64,000 bases of DNA from the NCBI RefSeq assembly GCF_008329535.1, contig NZ_NPKR01000002.1, positions 62,001 through 126,000 on the forward strand, in the 5' to 3' direction. Under the pieces are notes generated by a model. The model searched no databases and was not told where the DNA came from. It saw nothing but the letters and a program-made list of their open reading frames with translations. The position numbers and the translations under genes are program-made. Shown here one piece after another: positions 8,266-18,947 of this stretch (within the stretch, counting starts at the first letter, position 1; every line of letters starts with the position of its first letter). Source of the DNA: Mycolicibacterium sp. P1-18. GTDB lineage: Bacteria > Actinomycetota > Actinomycetes > Mycobacteriales > Mycobacteriaceae.

Positions 8266-9852
8266 GTGAGCCTGCCCGTTGTATTGATCGCCGACAAACT
8301 CGCCGAATCGACCGTTGCCGCCCTGGGAGACCAGGTAGAGGTGCGCTGGGTCGACGGCCCCGACCGGGAGAAGCTGCTGGCCGCGGTCCCCGAGGCCGAC
8401 GCCCTGCTGGTGCGATCGGCGACGACGGTGGACGCCGAGGTCATCGCCGCAGCCCCCAGGTTGAAGATCGTCGCCCGCGCCGGCGTCGGCCTCGACAACG
8501 TCGACGTCGACGCCGCCACCGCACGCGGTGTGCTGGTGGTCAACGCGCCGACGTCGAACATCCACAGCGCCGCCGAGCACGCGCTGGCGCTGATGCTGGC
8601 CGCGGCCCGCCAGATTCCCGCGGCCGACGCGACGCTGCGCGAGCACACCTGGAAGCGGTCCAAGTTCTCCGGCGTGGAGATCTTCGGCAAGACGGTCGGC
8701 GTGGTGGGCCTCGGCCGCATCGGGCAGCTCGTCGCGCAGCGGCTGGCCGCGTTCGGCGCCCACATCACCGCGTACGACCCCTACGTCTCGCAGGCGCGGG
8801 CCGCGCAGCTCGGCATCGAGCTGCTCTCCCTCGACGAGCTGCTCGGGCGCGCGGACTTCATCTCCGTGCACCTGCCCAAGACCAAGGAGACCGCGGGCCT
8901 CATCGGCACCGACGCCCTGGCCAAGACCAAGCCGGGTGTCATCATCGTCAACGCCGCCCGTGGCGGACTGATCGACGAGCAGGCGCTGGCCGACGCCATC
9001 AAGAGCGGCCACGTCCGCGGCGCCGGTCTCGACGTCTTCTCCACCGAACCCTGCACCGACAGCCCGCTGTTCGAGCTGCCCGAGGTCGTCGTCACGCCCC
9101 ACCTCGGCGCGTCGACCGCCGAGGCGCAGGACCGCGCCGGCACCGACGTCGCGGCCAGCGTGCGGCTGGCGCTGGCCGGGGAGTTCGTGCCCGACGCCGT
9201 CAACGTCGGCGGCGGCGTGGTCGGCGAGGAAGTCGCGCCGTGGCTGGACCTGGTGCGCAAGCTGGGGCTGCTGGTGGGCGCGCTGTCCGCCGAGCTGCCC
9301 ACCAACCTGTCCGTCCAGGTTCGCGGTGAGCTGGCCGCCGAGGAGGTCGAGGTGCTGAAGCTCTCGGCGCTGCGCGGGTTGTTCTCCGCCGTCATCGAGG
9401 ACCAGGTGACCTTCGTCAACGCGCCGTCGCTGGCCGCCGAGCGCGGCGTGGAGGCCGCCATCACCGCGGCATCGGAGAGCCCCAACCACCGCAGTGTCGT
9501 CGACGTGCGTGCCGTGGCGGCCGACGGGTCCACGGTCAACGTCGCGGGCACGCTCTCGGGTCCGCAGCAGGTGCAGAAGATCGTCCAGATCAACGAGCGC
9601 AACCTCGACCTGCGGGCCGAGGGCGTGAACCTGATCGTCAACTACAGCGACGTACCGGGGGCGCTCGGCACCATCGGCACGCGACTGGGCGGCGCCGGGG
9701 TCAACATCCTTGCCGCCCAACTCAGTCAGGACGCCGACGGTGACGGCGCGACGATCATGCTGCGGCTGGATCGCCAGGTGCCCGGCGACGTGCTGACCGC
9801 GCTCGGCGCCGACGTCAGCGCCACGACACTGGAATTGGTGGACCTGTCATGA
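8266..9852 (+). CDS. serA: D-3-phosphoglycerate dehydrogenase
   Basis: SerA oxidises 3-phosphoglycerate with NAD+ in the first step of serine synthesis. From GTG 8266 it is 528 residues, identical in length to the M. tuberculosis enzyme. It has the split catalytic domain and the NAD-binding motif GVVGLGRIG (residues 145-153). The catalytic His lies in [16 protein letters not shown]. An intervening (ASB) domain covers about residues 320-450, and a C-terminal ACT domain ([20 protein letters not shown]) binds serine for feedback inhibition. This is the long type I form. The frame is open further upstream but the -10 at 8254 supports this start. The stop overlaps leuB (ATGA). Confidence 0.96.
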   Translation: MSLPVVLIADKLAESTVAALGDQVEVRWVDGPDREKLLAAVPEADALLVRSATTVDAEVIAAAPRLKIVARAGVGLDNVDVDAATARGVLVVNAPTSNIHSAAEHALALMLAAARQIPAADATLREHTWKRSKFSGVEIFGKTVGVVGLGRIGQLVAQRLAAFGAHITAYDPYVSQARAAQLGIELLSLDELLGRADFISVHLPKTKETAGLIGTDALAKTKPGVIIVNAARGGLIDEQALADAIKSGHVRGAGLDVFSTEPCTDSPLFELPEVVVTPHLGASTAEAQDRAGTDVAASVRLALAGEFVPDAVNVGGGVVGEEVAPWLDLVRKLGLLVGALSAELPTNLSVQVRGELAAEEVEVLKLSALRGLFSAVIEDQVTFVNAPSLAAERGVEAAITAASESPNHRSVVDVRAVAADGSTVNVAGTLSGPQQVQKIVQINERNLDLRAEGVNLIVNYSDVPGALGTIGTRLGGAGVNILAAQLSQDADGDGATIMLRLDRQVPGDVLTALGADVSATTLELVDLS

Positions 9853-10856
9853 AGTTGGCCGTGATCGCCGGGGACGGCATCGGACCCGAGGTCGTCGACG
9901 AAGCGCTCAAGGTGCTCGACGTCGTCACGCCGGGAGTCGAGAAGACGACCTACGACGTCGGTGCCCGGCGCTATCACGCCACGGGTGAGGTCATGCCCGA
10001 CGGTCTGGTCGACGAGCTGCGCACCCACGACGCGATCCTGTTGGGCGCCATCGGCGATCCGTCGGTGCCCAGCGGCGTGCTCGAGCGCGGGCTGCTACTG
10101 CGGATGCGGTTCGAACTCGACCACCACGTCAACCTGCGCCCGTCGAAGCTGCACGCCGGCGTCACCAGCCCGCTCGGTGAGGTGGACCTCGACTTCGTGG
10201 TCGTCCGCGAGGGCACCGAGGGCCCGTACACCGGCAACGGTGGCGCGATCCGCGTCGGCACGCCGCACGAGGTGGCCACCGAGGTCAGCCTGAACACCGC
10301 CTTCGGCGTCGAGCGCGTGGTGCGCGACGCGTTCGCGCGGGCGGCCAACCGCCGCAAGCACCTGACCCTCGTCCACAAGACCAACGTGCTGGCGTTCGCG
10401 GGCAAGCTGTGGTCGCGCATCGTGGCCGACGTGGGCCGGGAGTTTCCCGACGTCGAGGTCGCCTACCAGCACGTCGACGCCGCCACGATTCACATGGTCA
10501 CCGACCCGGGGCGCTTCGACGTGATCGTGACCGACAACCTGTTCGGCGACATCATCACCGACCTCGCGGCAGCGGTGTCCGGTGGTATCGGGCTGGCCGC
10601 GAGCGGCAACATCGACGCGACGGGAACCAACCCGTCGATGTTCGAGCCGGTGCACGGCAGCGCCCCGGACATCGCGGGCCAGGGCATCGCCGATCCCACC
10701 GCGGCGGTCATGTCGGTGGCCCTTCTGCTGGCGCACCTGGGCGAGGACGCCGCGGCCGCGCGGGTCGACGCCGCGGTGGCCAAGCACCTCGCCACGCTCG
10801 ACGGCGCGACGCTCTCCACCTCCGAGACCGGCGACCGCATCGTGGGCCTGCTCTGA
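9849..10856 (+). CDS. leuB: 3-isopropylmalate dehydrogenase
   Basis: LeuB carries out oxidative decarboxylation of 3-isopropylmalate to 2-ketoisocaproate, the last committed step of leucine synthesis. The 335-residue protein begins [14 protein letters not shown] and contains the substrate-binding Arg cluster ([17 protein letters not shown]). The metal-binding region is [13 protein letters not shown], followed by the NAD-binding loop [14 protein letters not shown]. It is 4 bases overlapped with serA, so serine and leucine steps are co-translated. LeuCD are encoded about 9 kb away. Confidence 0.96.
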   Translation: MKLAVIAGDGIGPEVVDEALKVLDVVTPGVEKTTYDVGARRYHATGEVMPDGLVDELRTHDAILLGAIGDPSVPSGVLERGLLLRMRFELDHHVNLRPSKLHAGVTSPLGEVDLDFVVVREGTEGPYTGNGGAIRVGTPHEVATEVSLNTAFGVERVVRDAFARAANRRKHLTLVHKTNVLAFAGKLWSRIVADVGREFPDVEVAYQHVDAATIHMVTDPGRFDVIVTDNLFGDIITDLAAAVSGGIGLAASGNIDATGTNPSMFEPVHGSAPDIAGQGIADPTAAVMSVALLLAHLGEDAAAARVDAAVAKHLATLDGATLSTSETGDRIVGLL

Positions 10857-10890
10857 TCTGATCGCCACATACTCAGGCTGATCCAAAGGG

Positions 10891-10919
10891 TGGAGACCGG
10901 CCGTCCCCGCTCCTAGCGT
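10891..10919 (+). promoter_or_regulatory. Promoter candidate for the GNAT-ABC transporter cassette
   Basis: TGGAGA (10891-10896) and TAGCGT (10914-10919) have a 17-base spacer in the gap after leuB. Transcription would start near 10926, leaving a short leader containing GCGAGGAG before the TTG start at 10947. Confidence 0.4.
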
Positions 10920-10946
10920 CGAAGTGTCAGACGCGAGGAGTATGGA

Positions 10947-11669
10947 TTGACCACGGAAACCGTTCGCAGGGACACGGATTCGGCGCTTCACCCGCTCGAC
11001 GACCCCATTCGGTCGTCGTTGCGCGGTGCCCACGCGCGGTTCGCCGTCTGGTCCGGACGCATCGCCAGGTACGACCAGGAGGTGGCCGGGTTCGTCGGCC
11101 ACCCGCGCCATCTCGACGAGCGAGATTGGGCGGACCTCGCGGAGTTGGCCGGTCCGGCCGCGGAGGTGTCGTTGCGCGGAGCGTACGTGCCGCCCGCCGG
11201 CTGGGAGCTCCTCGGCCGGATGGGGTCGGTGCAACTCGACGGATCGAACCTCGAGGTGACTCCCGACCCGGACGCCGTCGTCCTCGAATCCGATGACGTA
11301 CCACGGATGCTGGACCTCGTCGCGCGCACCGAACCCGGTCCCTTCCGGGTGCGAACGATCGAGATGGGGACGTATCTCGGGTTCGTCGACGGCGGCCGGC
11401 TGGTCGCGCTGGCCGGCGAACGCATGCACCCGCAGGGATGGACCGAGATCAGCGCCGTGTGCGCCGATCCGCGATACCGCAAGCGAGGTCTGAGCACACG
11501 ACTGGTCCGCGCGGTGGGACACGGGATCCGCGCGCGGGGTGAAATCCCGTTCCTGCACGCCAGAGCCGACAACGTGTCGGCGATCCGGCTGTACGAGTCT
11601 CTGGGTTTCACGCTCCGGCAGCGCTCGGTGCTGACGCGGGTCCGCACCCCCGGAGCGGGTGAGCGATGA
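10947..11669 (+). CDS. GNAT-family N-acetyltransferase (FR47-like)
   Basis: The 240-residue protein has a divergent N-terminal half and a C-terminal GNAT core. [20 protein letters not shown] (about residues 169-188) carries the acetyl-CoA pyrophosphate loop, and [10 protein letters not shown] is the usual C-terminal helix. TTG 10947 is used because the only nearby ATG (10942) reads directly into a stop and GCGAGGAG sits at proper distance. Its stop overlaps the permease start (ATGA), tying it to amino-acid uptake. It may acetylate an amino acid or amine brought in by the transporter; that is inference. Confidence 0.85.
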   Translation: MTTETVRRDTDSALHPLDDPIRSSLRGAHARFAVWSGRIARYDQEVAGFVGHPRHLDERDWADLAELAGPAAEVSLRGAYVPPAGWELLGRMGSVQLDGSNLEVTPDPDAVVLESDDVPRMLDLVARTEPGPFRVRTIEMGTYLGFVDGGRLVALAGERMHPQGWTEISAVCADPRYRKRGLSTRLVRAVGHGIRARGEIPFLHARADNVSAIRLYESLGFTLRQRSVLTRVRTPGAGER

Positions 11670-12631
11670 CCGCCGTGGCACCGAACGCAGCCAACGCCGC
11701 CGTCGACGACGATCCGGGTCTGGCTGCGGAGTCCCTGACCGTGGCGCGCACCTGGCATCCGTGGCGATGGGTGATCGGCGTGGCGACGCTGGTGGTCCTC
11801 GCCCAGTTCGTGCACGGTCTGGCGACCAACCCCGGATGGGACTGGGCCACGTTCGCCCAGTACTTCACGGCCAAGTCGGTGATGGCCGCCCTCTGGCTGA
11901 CGATCCAGTTGACGTTCTGGGGCACCCTGATCGGCTTCGCCCTCGGCATCGCCATCGCCGCGGCCCGGCTCTCGCACAACCCCGTGCTGCAGGTGATTTC
12001 GTGGTGCTACGTCTGGGCGTTCCGGTCCATCCCGCTGATCGTGCAACTGCTGTTCTGGTTCAACATCGCCTACCTGTACCGGACGTTGAGCGTCGGTGTT
12101 CCGTTCGGGCCCGCCTTCTTCAGCTTCGACGTGAACGGCGTGATCAGCGGTCCGATGGCGGCGATCATCGGTCTGGCGTTGCATCAGGCCGCCTACTCGG
12201 CCGAGATCGTCCGCGCCGGGATCATCTCCGTCGACCAGGGTCAGCTCGAAGCGTCTGCGGCGCTGGGCATCCCGAAGCGCCGGGAGTTCTTCAGGATCGT
12301 CCTTCCGCAGGCGATGCGCGGGATCCTGCCCAACGCGGCCAACGAGGTGATCTCGCTCTTCAAGGGGACGTCGATCGTGTCCGTCATGGCGATCGCCGAA
12401 CTGTTCTATCAGGTGCAGGTGATCTACGGCCGCAGCGGACGGGTGGTGCCGCTGCTCATGGTCGCCACCGTCTGGTACATCGTGCTCACCTCGTTGCTGT
12501 CGATCGTGCAGTTCTACGTCGAACGCCATTACGCGCGTGGCGCGCTGCGGACGGTTCCGCTGACGCCCGTCCAATCGCTCCGGAGAAGGCTTGCGTCCCT
12601 TCCACTGTCGCCGCGGGGAGCGACGCGGTGA
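11666..12631 (+). CDS. Polar amino-acid ABC transporter, permease (HisM/GlnP type)
   Basis: The 321-residue membrane protein has a 40-residue polar N-terminus, a first helix near residues 35-50 and the BPD_transp_1 domain. The EAA loop is visible as [20 protein letters not shown]. The [17 protein letters not shown] segment is typical of His/Glu/Asp-type permeases. With the downstream ATPase and lipoprotein it forms a complete importer. Both ends overlap neighbours by 4 bases. Confidence 0.92.
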   Translation: MTAVAPNAANAAVDDDPGLAAESLTVARTWHPWRWVIGVATLVVLAQFVHGLATNPGWDWATFAQYFTAKSVMAALWLTIQLTFWGTLIGFALGIAIAAARLSHNPVLQVISWCYVWAFRSIPLIVQLLFWFNIAYLYRTLSVGVPFGPAFFSFDVNGVISGPMAAIIGLALHQAAYSAEIVRAGIISVDQGQLEASAALGIPKRREFFRIVLPQAMRGILPNAANEVISLFKGTSIVSVMAIAELFYQVQVIYGRSGRVVPLLMVATVWYIVLTSLLSIVQFYVERHYARGALRTVPLTPVQSLRRRLASLPLSPRGATR

Positions 12632-13392
12632 CCGGGTACGCGGTCGAGGCGCGGGGCGTACGCAAGTCCTACGGGACCCTGGAGGTCCTCAAGGGCGTCG
12701 ACCTGTTGGTGCGCCCCGGTGAGGTCACCGCGATCCTCGGGCCGTCGGGTTCGGGGAAGTCGACCCTGCTGCGCGTGCTGAACCACCTCGAGAAGGTGGA
12801 CGCGGGTCTGGTCAAGGTCGACGGAGAGCTGGTCGGCTACCGACTCAAGGGCCGCACCCTGCACGAACTGAAATCGCGCGAGATCCTGCGGCAGCGCAGT
12901 CGGATCGGCTTCGTGTTCCAGAACTTCAACCTCTTCCCGCACCTGACCGTGCTGGAGAACGTGGTGGAGGCGCCGGTCTCGGCCCAGGGGCGACGCCGTG
13001 CCGAGGTGCAGGCGCATGCCCTCGAACTGCTCGAGCGCGTCGGCGTCGGCGACAAGGCCCACGACCATCCCCGTCGGCTCTCCGGCGGTCAGCAGCAGCG
13101 CGTCGCGATCGCCCGCGCACTCGCGCTGCGTCCCAAGGTGATCCTCTTCGACGAGCCGACCTCGGCCCTCGACCCCGAGTTGGTCGGGGAGGTGCTCGAG
13201 GTCATCCGTCAACTGGCCCGCGACGGTGCGACGCTCGTCATCGTCACCCACGAGGTCGGGTTTGCCCGCGAGGTCGCCGACACCGTCGTCTTCATGGATG
13301 GCGGCGTCGTCGTCGAGCAGGGCCCACCCGAGGCGGTGTTCGACCACCCCGAGCACGCCAGAACCCGTGAATTCCTGTCCCACGTCCTTTGA
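12628..13392 (+). CDS. Polar amino-acid ABC transporter, ATP-binding protein
   Basis: The 254-residue ATPase has Walker A GPSGSGKS (residues 38-45), the Q-loop in [14 protein letters not shown], signature [15 protein letters not shown], Walker B VILFDEP and the switch His in VTHEVGF. The sequence is of the GlnQ/HisP class. GTG 12628 overlaps the permease stop (GTGA). The frame is open much further upstream, but that part is a shadow of the permease gene. Confidence 0.95.
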   Translation: MTGYAVEARGVRKSYGTLEVLKGVDLLVRPGEVTAILGPSGSGKSTLLRVLNHLEKVDAGLVKVDGELVGYRLKGRTLHELKSREILRQRSRIGFVFQNFNLFPHLTVLENVVEAPVSAQGRRRAEVQAHALELLERVGVGDKAHDHPRRLSGGQQQRVAIARALALRPKVILFDEPTSALDPELVGEVLEVIRQLARDGATLVIVTHEVGFAREVADTVVFMDGGVVVEQGPPEAVFDHPEHARTREFLSHVL

Positions 13393-13418
13393 CGTCCGAC
13401 CACCGAGAGAGCTGAATC

Positions 13419-14387
13419 GTGAGAACACTTCGTGCTGCCACGGCCATCCTCGTCGCGTCGACCTCCGTCGCGCTGCTGGCCACGTCCTGCAGCGAGCCGA
13501 CGGTCGGCGACACCGTGACCGCTGACAACGGGCAGACCTTCGACCTCACCCCCGAGCAGAAGGGAAGGATCACGACCGAGAAGGTCGACGCGATCGCCGC
13601 GCTGGTTCCGGCACCGATCCGTGACCGCGGCGTCCTGCGGGTCACCGCCAACGTCGGATCCACGCCGCCGCTGGACTTCTACGCCAGCGACAACGCCACC
13701 ATCGTCGGCAGCGAGGTCGACGTCGCGCACCTCGTCGGCGACGTCCTCGGGCTCAGGGTGGAGAACTCCAACGCCGACTGGGCGCAGAACTTCGTCCGGA
13801 TCGACTCGGGGGAGGCCGACGCGTTCATCTCCAACGTGACGGTCACCGAGGAGCGCAAGGAGAAGTACGACTTCGCGACCTACCGGTTGGACAATCTGGC
13901 CCTGGAGGCGCCCGCCGACTCGACGTGGACCTACCACGACCGGAAGGACATCGCGGGCAAGCGGATCGGTGTCACCTCCGGCACCAACCAGGAGCAGCTG
14001 CTGGTCGACTGGAACGCCCGGAACGCGGCCGACGGGCTGACGCCGGCGCAGATCGTGTACTACCAGAACAACGCCGACTACTACCTTGCGTTGGCCTCCA
14101 AGCGAATCGACGGCTATCTGGGTCCCAACCCGTCGGCGGTGTATCACTCGGCGAGCGCCAAGGAGACGAAGATCCTGGCCACCTACTCCGGTGGCGGTGA
14201 CGCGTTGCAGGGCGAGATCGCGGTCCTGACCAAGAAGGACGACGGATTGATCCAGGCGGTCAACCAGGCCCTCAACCACGTGATCCAGAACGGCACGTAC
14301 CGCAAGGCGCTCGACCGCTGGGGTCTGGGCGGCGAGGCGGTCCCGCGGTCGGAGATCAATCCGCCGGGGTTGCCCAGGACGTCGTGA
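13419..14387 (+). CDS. Amino-acid ABC transporter substrate-binding lipoprotein
   Basis: The 322-residue protein has a lipoprotein signal peptide ending LLATSC, with Cys24 lipidated. It contains the SBP_bac_3 fold: GVLRVTANVGSTPPLDFYA at the start of lobe 1, FISNVTVTEERKEKYDFATY in the middle and GTNQEQLLVDW in lobe 2. It captures the ligand outside the membrane and delivers it to the adjacent permease. Ligand identity cannot be read from the sequence. It is the last gene of the GNAT-ABC cassette. Confidence 0.92.
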   Translation: MRTLRAATAILVASTSVALLATSCSEPTVGDTVTADNGQTFDLTPEQKGRITTEKVDAIAALVPAPIRDRGVLRVTANVGSTPPLDFYASDNATIVGSEVDVAHLVGDVLGLRVENSNADWAQNFVRIDSGEADAFISNVTVTEERKEKYDFATYRLDNLALEAPADSTWTYHDRKDIAGKRIGVTSGTNQEQLLVDWNARNAADGLTPAQIVYYQNNADYYLALASKRIDGYLGPNPSAVYHSASAKETKILATYSGGGDALQGEIAVLTKKDDGLIQAVNQALNHVIQNGTYRKALDRWGLGGEAVPRSEINPPGLPRTS

Positions 14388-14425
14388 CGGCGGCGTCCGC
14401 GCGGCGATTTACCGGCGGCGCGATG

Positions 14426-14438
14426 TAGGTTCGGCGTC
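14426..14438 (+). promoter_or_regulatory. -10 of leaderless promoter for membrane protein gene
   Basis: TAGGTT (14426-14431) ends 7 bases before the ATG at 14439 and no Shine-Dalgarno sequence is present. Confidence 0.45.
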
Positions 14439-15050
14439 ATGGCGACCACCAGGCTGCGGTCGGCGGTGACGCTCACCCACCAATGCTGGTTGTTCGTCGT
14501 CGGATCGGCGTTCTTCGCGGCGGCCACGGTGCCCGGGGTGGCAGCCGTGGCCGGTGCCGGTGCGGCCAACGCGCTGTGCTTCGTCGGCTCCTGGTTCTTC
14601 ACCAGCGCGGCATGGATCCAGCTGGTGCTGGCGCGGCCCGAGGGCAGCGTCGAATGGCGCTGCGCCGCGGTGCAGTTCGGTGGCACCGTTCTGTTCAACG
14701 TCAGCACCGGTGCGGCGGTGTGGGCGCACGAGGTGATGGCCGAGCGCAGGCTGGTGTGGGCGCCGGACGCGACGGGATCGCTCGCCTTTCTGGTCAGCGC
14801 CGCGCTCGGCGTCGTCGCCGTCACGGCCAGCGTCGGTGCCTGGCGGCCGGCGTCCCGTGACTGGCAGGCCGGGTGGGTCAACATGATCGGCTGCATCGCC
14901 TTTGGGGCAAGTGCGGTCGGGGCGTTCGTGTCCCGGTCGGGGAGCGTCGCCGACCAGGCGCTCGCCAACCTCGGCACGTTCCTCGGGGCGCTGTGCTTCC
15001 TCGCCGCGGCGCTGCTGGTGCTGCCGCGGCGTCAGGTCGTCGGTGCTTGA
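14439..15050 (+). CDS. Hypothetical multi-pass membrane protein
   Basis: I do not recognise this 203-residue protein with certainty. It has about five hydrophobic helices (around residues 15-40, 45-62, 78-96, 112-130 and 145-160, with a further one near 175-195) and short loops, two of which are Trp-rich (SWFFTSAAW; GAWRPASRDWQAGW). The pattern resembles YrhK-like small membrane proteins. Its last 19 bases overlap the convergent MFS gene. It lies outside the ABC cassette, with its own promoter. Confidence 0.65.
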   Translation: MATTRLRSAVTLTHQCWLFVVGSAFFAAATVPGVAAVAGAGAANALCFVGSWFFTSAAWIQLVLARPEGSVEWRCAAVQFGGTVLFNVSTGAAVWAHEVMAERRLVWAPDATGSLAFLVSAALGVVAVTASVGAWRPASRDWQAGWVNMIGCIAFGASAVGAFVSRSGSVADQALANLGTFLGALCFLAAALLVLPRRQVVGA

Positions 15051-16237
15051 CGTCGCAGCGGATCGGCGTTCACGGGCACCCGTGGCAGTGCCACCAACGG
15101 GAACAGCGCACACACCGCGAACGCCAGCGGGTAACCGGCGACGGTGATCAGCGCGCCGAACACGGGCGGCACGATGCCTGCGGTCAGCAGTTGGCTGGTG
15201 TTCTGCGTGCCGAGGGCCCGGCCACTCCAGAACGGTCCGGCGATCTCGGCGATCGCGGTGAAGGCCAAGCCGTTGTCGGACACGGTGATCACGGACGCCA
15301 CGACCATCACCGCGATGGAGAGGGGGGAGTGGACGAGGTCGGTCGCGGCGAGGAGGGCCATCGCGACGGCCGCGCCGATGGCGATGGTGCGGATGGGATG
15401 CAGCCGCGAACCGGCCTTGTCCGACCACCTGCCGGCGGCGATTCTGCCGCCCGCGCCGAGGATCTGGGCGAAGGTGACCATCGCACCGGCCGAGGCCGCC
15501 GACCACCCGCGGTCGGTCATCAACCACACCAGGGTGAAGGTCCACACCACGCACTGCGGTACGACCAGCATCACCGAGACGGCGTGGATGCGCCACAACG
15601 TCGACGACCCGCGATAGGGATTCACCAGATCCTCGGCGGGCGCCTCGGCCCGGGGCGGCCGCGGCGGATCGAGGACGCCGATCGCGCTGACCACGGCCGC
15701 CACGGCGCACGCGATCGCCGGGAACGTCAGCGCCGCCGAGACGCCGCCCCCCTGGGCGAGCTGTGGAATCACCAACGCGCCCAACCCGACCCCCAGGGGT
15801 TGTGCGGTTTGGCGGATGCCCATCACCAGGCCGCGCTGGTGGGGCGGAAACCACCCGACGACCAGGCGCCCACTGGCCGAGTTGCTGCTCGCGGCCGCCA
15901 TGCCGCCGAGGAACAGGAACACGCCCACCGCGACCAGGGAGTCGACCGAGGCTGCGGCGAAGGCCGCGGCGGCGGTCAGCGCCGATCCGACGGTCAACAC
16001 CGTGCGTTCGCCGAACCTGTCGACCAGATACCCCCAGGCGATCAACGTGACGACCATCCCGAAACTGGGAAGCGCGGACACCAGGCCCGCTTGCGCGAGG
16101 TCGAGCCCACGCTCGACGTGCAGGGTCGGGATGAGGAACGCCACCCCGTTGATGAAGACGTTGGCGCACAGGGTCGTGGCGAGCGCGATGACCAACATCG
16201 ACCAGCGGCGTGCGGTCCCGACGACGTGTTCGGACAT
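15032..16237 (-). CDS. Major facilitator superfamily transporter (Rv2994-like)
   Basis: The 401-residue protein has 12 predicted membrane helices. The helix 2-3 loop motif WGYLVDRFGERTVLTVG is the MFS signature A, and helix 4-5 contains ASSNSASGRLVVGWFPPHQRG. It matches the MFS protein found between leuB and the FAH-family gene in mycobacteria. ATG 16237 is selected since the earlier in-frame start adds only basic, non-helical residues. Its substrate is unknown; related proteins export drugs or take up organic acids. Confidence 0.88.
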   Translation of the reverse strand: MSEHVVGTARRWSMLVIALATTLCANVFINGVAFLIPTLHVERGLDLAQAGLVSALPSFGMVVTLIAWGYLVDRFGERTVLTVGSALTAAAAFAAASVDSLVAVGVFLFLGGMAAASSNSASGRLVVGWFPPHQRGLVMGIRQTAQPLGVGLGALVIPQLAQGGGVSAALTFPAIACAVAAVVSAIGVLDPPRPPRAEAPAEDLVNPYRGSSTLWRIHAVSVMLVVPQCVVWTFTLVWLMTDRGWSAASAGAMVTFAQILGAGGRIAAGRWSDKAGSRLHPIRTIAIGAAVAMALLAATDLVHSPLSIAVMVVASVITVSDNGLAFTAIAEIAGPFWSGRALGTQNTSQLLTAGIVPPVFGALITVAGYPLAFAVCALFPLVALPRVPVNADPLRRQAPTT

Positions 16238-16400
16238 GCCTCCATCGTGGCACGATGATCTCACCATGCCGAATGCGTGTCTCAACAAGTGGGATCGGCA
16301 AATGAGAATGCGCCTTCGTCGGCTGTGGCGCGGCAAGGCCAGTCGGTGTCGGGGGAACGGCGAAATGCTCCGGCGATGTGGGCGGGAACGGCCGGTGTCC

Positions 16401-16413
16401 TAGGGTGGGAAAA
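16401..16413 (+). promoter_or_regulatory. -10 of leaderless promoter for the FAH-family gene
   Basis: TAGGGT (16401-16406) ends 7 bases before ATG 16414, with no Shine-Dalgarno sequence. Confidence 0.5.
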
Positions 16414-17205
16414 ATGCGCCTCGGTCGAATTGCCAGTCCAGATGGGGTCGCCTTCGTAAGCATCGAAGGCGACGTCGCGAACGGTGCCCTCGAGGCACGG
16501 GCCCGCGAAATCGCCGAACATCCATTCGGCACTCCGACGTTCACCGGCCGGTCCTGGCCACTGGCCGACGTGCGACTGCTCGCACCCATCCTGGCCAGCA
16601 AGGTCGTGTGCATGGGCAAGAACTACGCTGCCCACGCCGCCGAGATGGGGGGCGAGGCGCCGGAGGATCCGGTGATCTTCCTGAAGCCGAACACCGCCAT
16701 CATCGGGCCCAACGTGCCCATCCAGCTCCCCGCGGACGCGCACCCCGTGCACCACGAGGGCGAGTTGGCGGCCGTCATCGGACGGCCGTGCAAGGACGTT
16801 CCCGCGTCCAAGGCCGCCGAGAACATCCTCGGGTACACCATCGCCAACGACGTCTCGGCGCGCGATCAGCAGAAGAAGGACGGGCAGTGGATGCGTGCCA
16901 AGGGGCACGACACCTTCTGCCCGGTCGGTCCGTGGATCGACACCGACGTCAACCCGTTCGATCTGGATCTGCGCACCGAGGTCAACGGTGAGATGCGGCA
17001 ACACAGTCGAACCTCGCTGATGATTCACGACATCGGCGCCATCATCGAGTGGGCCTCGGCGGTGATGACTCTGCTTCCCGGTGACCTGATCCTGACGGGA
17101 ACGCCGGAGGGCGTCGGTCCCATCGAGGACGGCGACACCGTCAGCATCACGATAGAGGGCATCGGAACTCTCACCAACCCCGTTGTGCGCAAGGGCAAGT
17201 CATGA
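16414..17205 (+). CDS. Fumarylacetoacetate hydrolase family protein
   Basis: The 263-residue enzyme matches the FAH C-terminal catalytic domain family (acylpyruvases, 2-hydroxyhepta-2,4-diene-1,7-dioate isomerases). [14 protein letters not shown] leads into [18 protein letters not shown]. Metal-binding acidic residues are expected in [12 protein letters not shown] and in NDVSARDQQ. The C-terminal [16 protein letters not shown] is a family hallmark. The homologue Rv2993c sits in the same place before gltX. It probably hydrolyses a C-C bond in an acylpyruvate; the physiological substrate is unknown. It overlaps gltX by 4 bases. Confidence 0.9.
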   Translation: MRLGRIASPDGVAFVSIEGDVANGALEARAREIAEHPFGTPTFTGRSWPLADVRLLAPILASKVVCMGKNYAAHAAEMGGEAPEDPVIFLKPNTAIIGPNVPIQLPADAHPVHHEGELAAVIGRPCKDVPASKAAENILGYTIANDVSARDQQKKDGQWMRAKGHDTFCPVGPWIDTDVNPFDLDLRTEVNGEMRQHSRTSLMIHDIGAIIEWASAVMTLLPGDLILTGTPEGVGPIEDGDTVSITIEGIGTLTNPVVRKGKS

Positions 17206-18671
17206 CCGCCGAGGTACGAGTCCGGTTCTGCCCGTCACCCACCGGGACGCCGCACGTCGGACTGGTGCGCACCGCCTTGTTCAACTGGGCCTACGCCCGG
17301 CACACCGGTGGCACCTTCGTCTTCCGCATCGAGGACACCGACGCCGCGCGCGACAGTGCCGAAAGCTACGCCGCCATTCTCGACGCGCTGCGCTGGCTGG
17401 GTCTGGACTGGGACGAGGGGCCGGAGGTCGGCGGCCCGTACGAGCCCTACCGGCAGTCCCAGCGCAGCGAGATCTACCGTGACGTCGTCGCCAAACTCCT
17501 CGAGGCGGGCGAGGTGTACGAGGCCTATTCCACGGCCGAGGAGGTCGAGGCCCGGCACGTCGCCGCCGGCCGCAATCCGAAGCTGGGTTACGACAACCAC
17601 GACCGCACCCTGACCGACGAGGACCGCGCCCGGTTCGCCGCCGAGGGGCGCGCACCCGTCCTGCGACTGCGGATGCCGGACGAGGACATCACGTGGAACG
17701 ACCTCGTCCGCGGCCCGACGACCTTCGCGGCGGGCATCGTGCCCGACTTCGCGATCACCCGCGGCAACGGCGATCCCCTGTACACCTTGGTCAACCCCGT
17801 CGACGACGCCCTGATGAAGATCACCCACGTCCTGCGCGGCGAGGACATCCTGCCGTCGACTCCACGGCAGATCGCGCTGTACCAGGCCTTGATTCGCATC
17901 GGCGTCGCCGAGCGCGTGCCCGAATTCGCGCACTTGCCAAGCGTTCTGGGCGACGGCAACAAGAAGTTGTCGAAGCGCGACCCGCAGTCGAACCTGTTCC
18001 TGCATCGTGATCGCGGCTTCATCCCCGAGGGCCTTCTCAACTACCTTGCGCTACTGGGCTGGGGGATCGCCGACGACCACGATCTGTTCAGCCTCGACGA
18101 GATGGTGGCCGCCTTCGACGTCGCGAACGTCAACTCCAACCCGGCCCGGTTCGACCAGAAGAAGGCCGACGCGATCAACGCCGAGCACATCCGGATGCTC
18201 GACGTCGCGGACTTCACCTCGCGGCTGCGGGACTACTTCGTGGCGCACGGCCACGACACCGGCTTGGACGACGCCGGGTTCGCAGAGGCGGCCGCGCTCG
18301 TGCAGACGCGCATCGTCGTGCTCGGCGACGCGTGGGAGCTGCTGAAGTTCTTCGACGAGGCGTCCTACGCGCTCGACGAGAAGTCGGCGGCCAAGGAGTT
18401 GCGAGCCGAGGCCGTACCGGTGCTGGACGCGGCACTGGGGGCTCTGGAGGAGCTGGCCGACTGGACCACCGCCGGCATCGAGGCGGCGCTCAAGGCGGCG
18501 CTGCTGGACGGCCTCGAGCTCAAGCCGCGCAAGGCGTTCGGCCCGATCCGGGTGGCGGTCACCGGCTCCTCGGTCAGCCCGCCGCTGTTCGAGTCGATGG
18601 AACTGCTGGGCCGTGACCGCAGCGTGGCCAGGCTGCGGGGCGGACGTGACCACGCGTTGGCGCAGGCGTGA
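17202..18671 (+). CDS. gltX: Glutamyl-tRNA synthetase
   Basis: The 489-residue class Ib synthetase charges tRNA-Glu. The HIGH-type motif is [12 protein letters not shown] (residues 9-20) and the KMSKS-type loop is KKLSKR (254-259). The C-terminal anticodon-binding domain is helical. Two tRNA genes, one of them its own substrate tRNA-Glu, follow immediately. In mycobacteria lacking GlnRS the enzyme also supplies Glu-tRNA-Gln to GatCAB, which fits with tRNA-Gln being the other neighbour. Confidence 0.96.
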   Translation: MTAEVRVRFCPSPTGTPHVGLVRTALFNWAYARHTGGTFVFRIEDTDAARDSAESYAAILDALRWLGLDWDEGPEVGGPYEPYRQSQRSEIYRDVVAKLLEAGEVYEAYSTAEEVEARHVAAGRNPKLGYDNHDRTLTDEDRARFAAEGRAPVLRLRMPDEDITWNDLVRGPTTFAAGIVPDFAITRGNGDPLYTLVNPVDDALMKITHVLRGEDILPSTPRQIALYQALIRIGVAERVPEFAHLPSVLGDGNKKLSKRDPQSNLFLHRDRGFIPEGLLNYLALLGWGIADDHDLFSLDEMVAAFDVANVNSNPARFDQKKADAINAEHIRMLDVADFTSRLRDYFVAHGHDTGLDDAGFAEAAALVQTRIVVLGDAWELLKFFDEASYALDEKSAAKELRAEAVPVLDAALGALEELADWTTAGIEAALKAALLDGLELKPRKAFGPIRVAVTGSSVSPPLFESMELLGRDRSVARLRGGRDHALAQA

Positions 18672-18722
18672 AATCGAGCGCCGAAATCTTTGGTAGTGTG
18701 CTCGTCGGTCGGTGATTGCAGA

Positions 18723-18740
18723 CGCTGGTTCGCTCCAGCG
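18723..18740 (+). terminator. Hairpin after gltX (possible terminator)
   Basis: CGCTGG (18723-18728) pairs with CCAGCG (18735-18740) around a 6-base loop, 51 bases after the gltX stop. The following GTTGCTT is only weakly T-rich. The rest of 18672-18788 shows only a TAGTGT (18694-18699) that may be a -10 for the tRNAs. Confidence 0.35.
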
Positions 18741-18788
18741 GTTGCTTAGCCGCCGGCACGCCGGTGACCAGCGGTTACGGGCGGCAAT

Positions 18789-18860
18789 TGGGGTATGGTG
18801 TAATTGGCAACACAGCGGTTTCTGGTACCGCCATTCTAGGTTCGAGTCCTGGTACCCCAG
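18789..18860 (+). tRNA. tRNA-Gln (anticodon CTG)
   Basis: The 72-nt cloverleaf has acceptor arms TGGGGTA/TACCCCA, D stem GTGT/ACAC, anticodon stem GCGGT/ACCGC with loop TTCTGGT, and a T loop TTCGAGT. The discriminator is G18860 and CCA (18861-18863) is encoded. The U1-A72 type terminal pair is typical of tRNA-Gln. It reads CAG codons. Confidence 0.95.
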
Positions 18861-18947
18861 CCAATTCCGGTAGGTCTGCACGGGGCGTCGAGCGATTAGG
18901 TCGACGCAGTTCACCTGAGCTATGCTGGCCAACCGGAATTAGTTCTA

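Noticed and set aside
8236-9720. Extension of the FAD-oxidoreductase frame back across serA
   Set aside because: The Rossmann motif begins immediately after ATG 8235, and the upstream part is antisense to serA.
18672-18788. A further tRNA between gltX and tRNA-Gln
   Set aside because: GC-rich pairing segments exist but no acceptor stem, anticodon loop or T-loop could be fitted.
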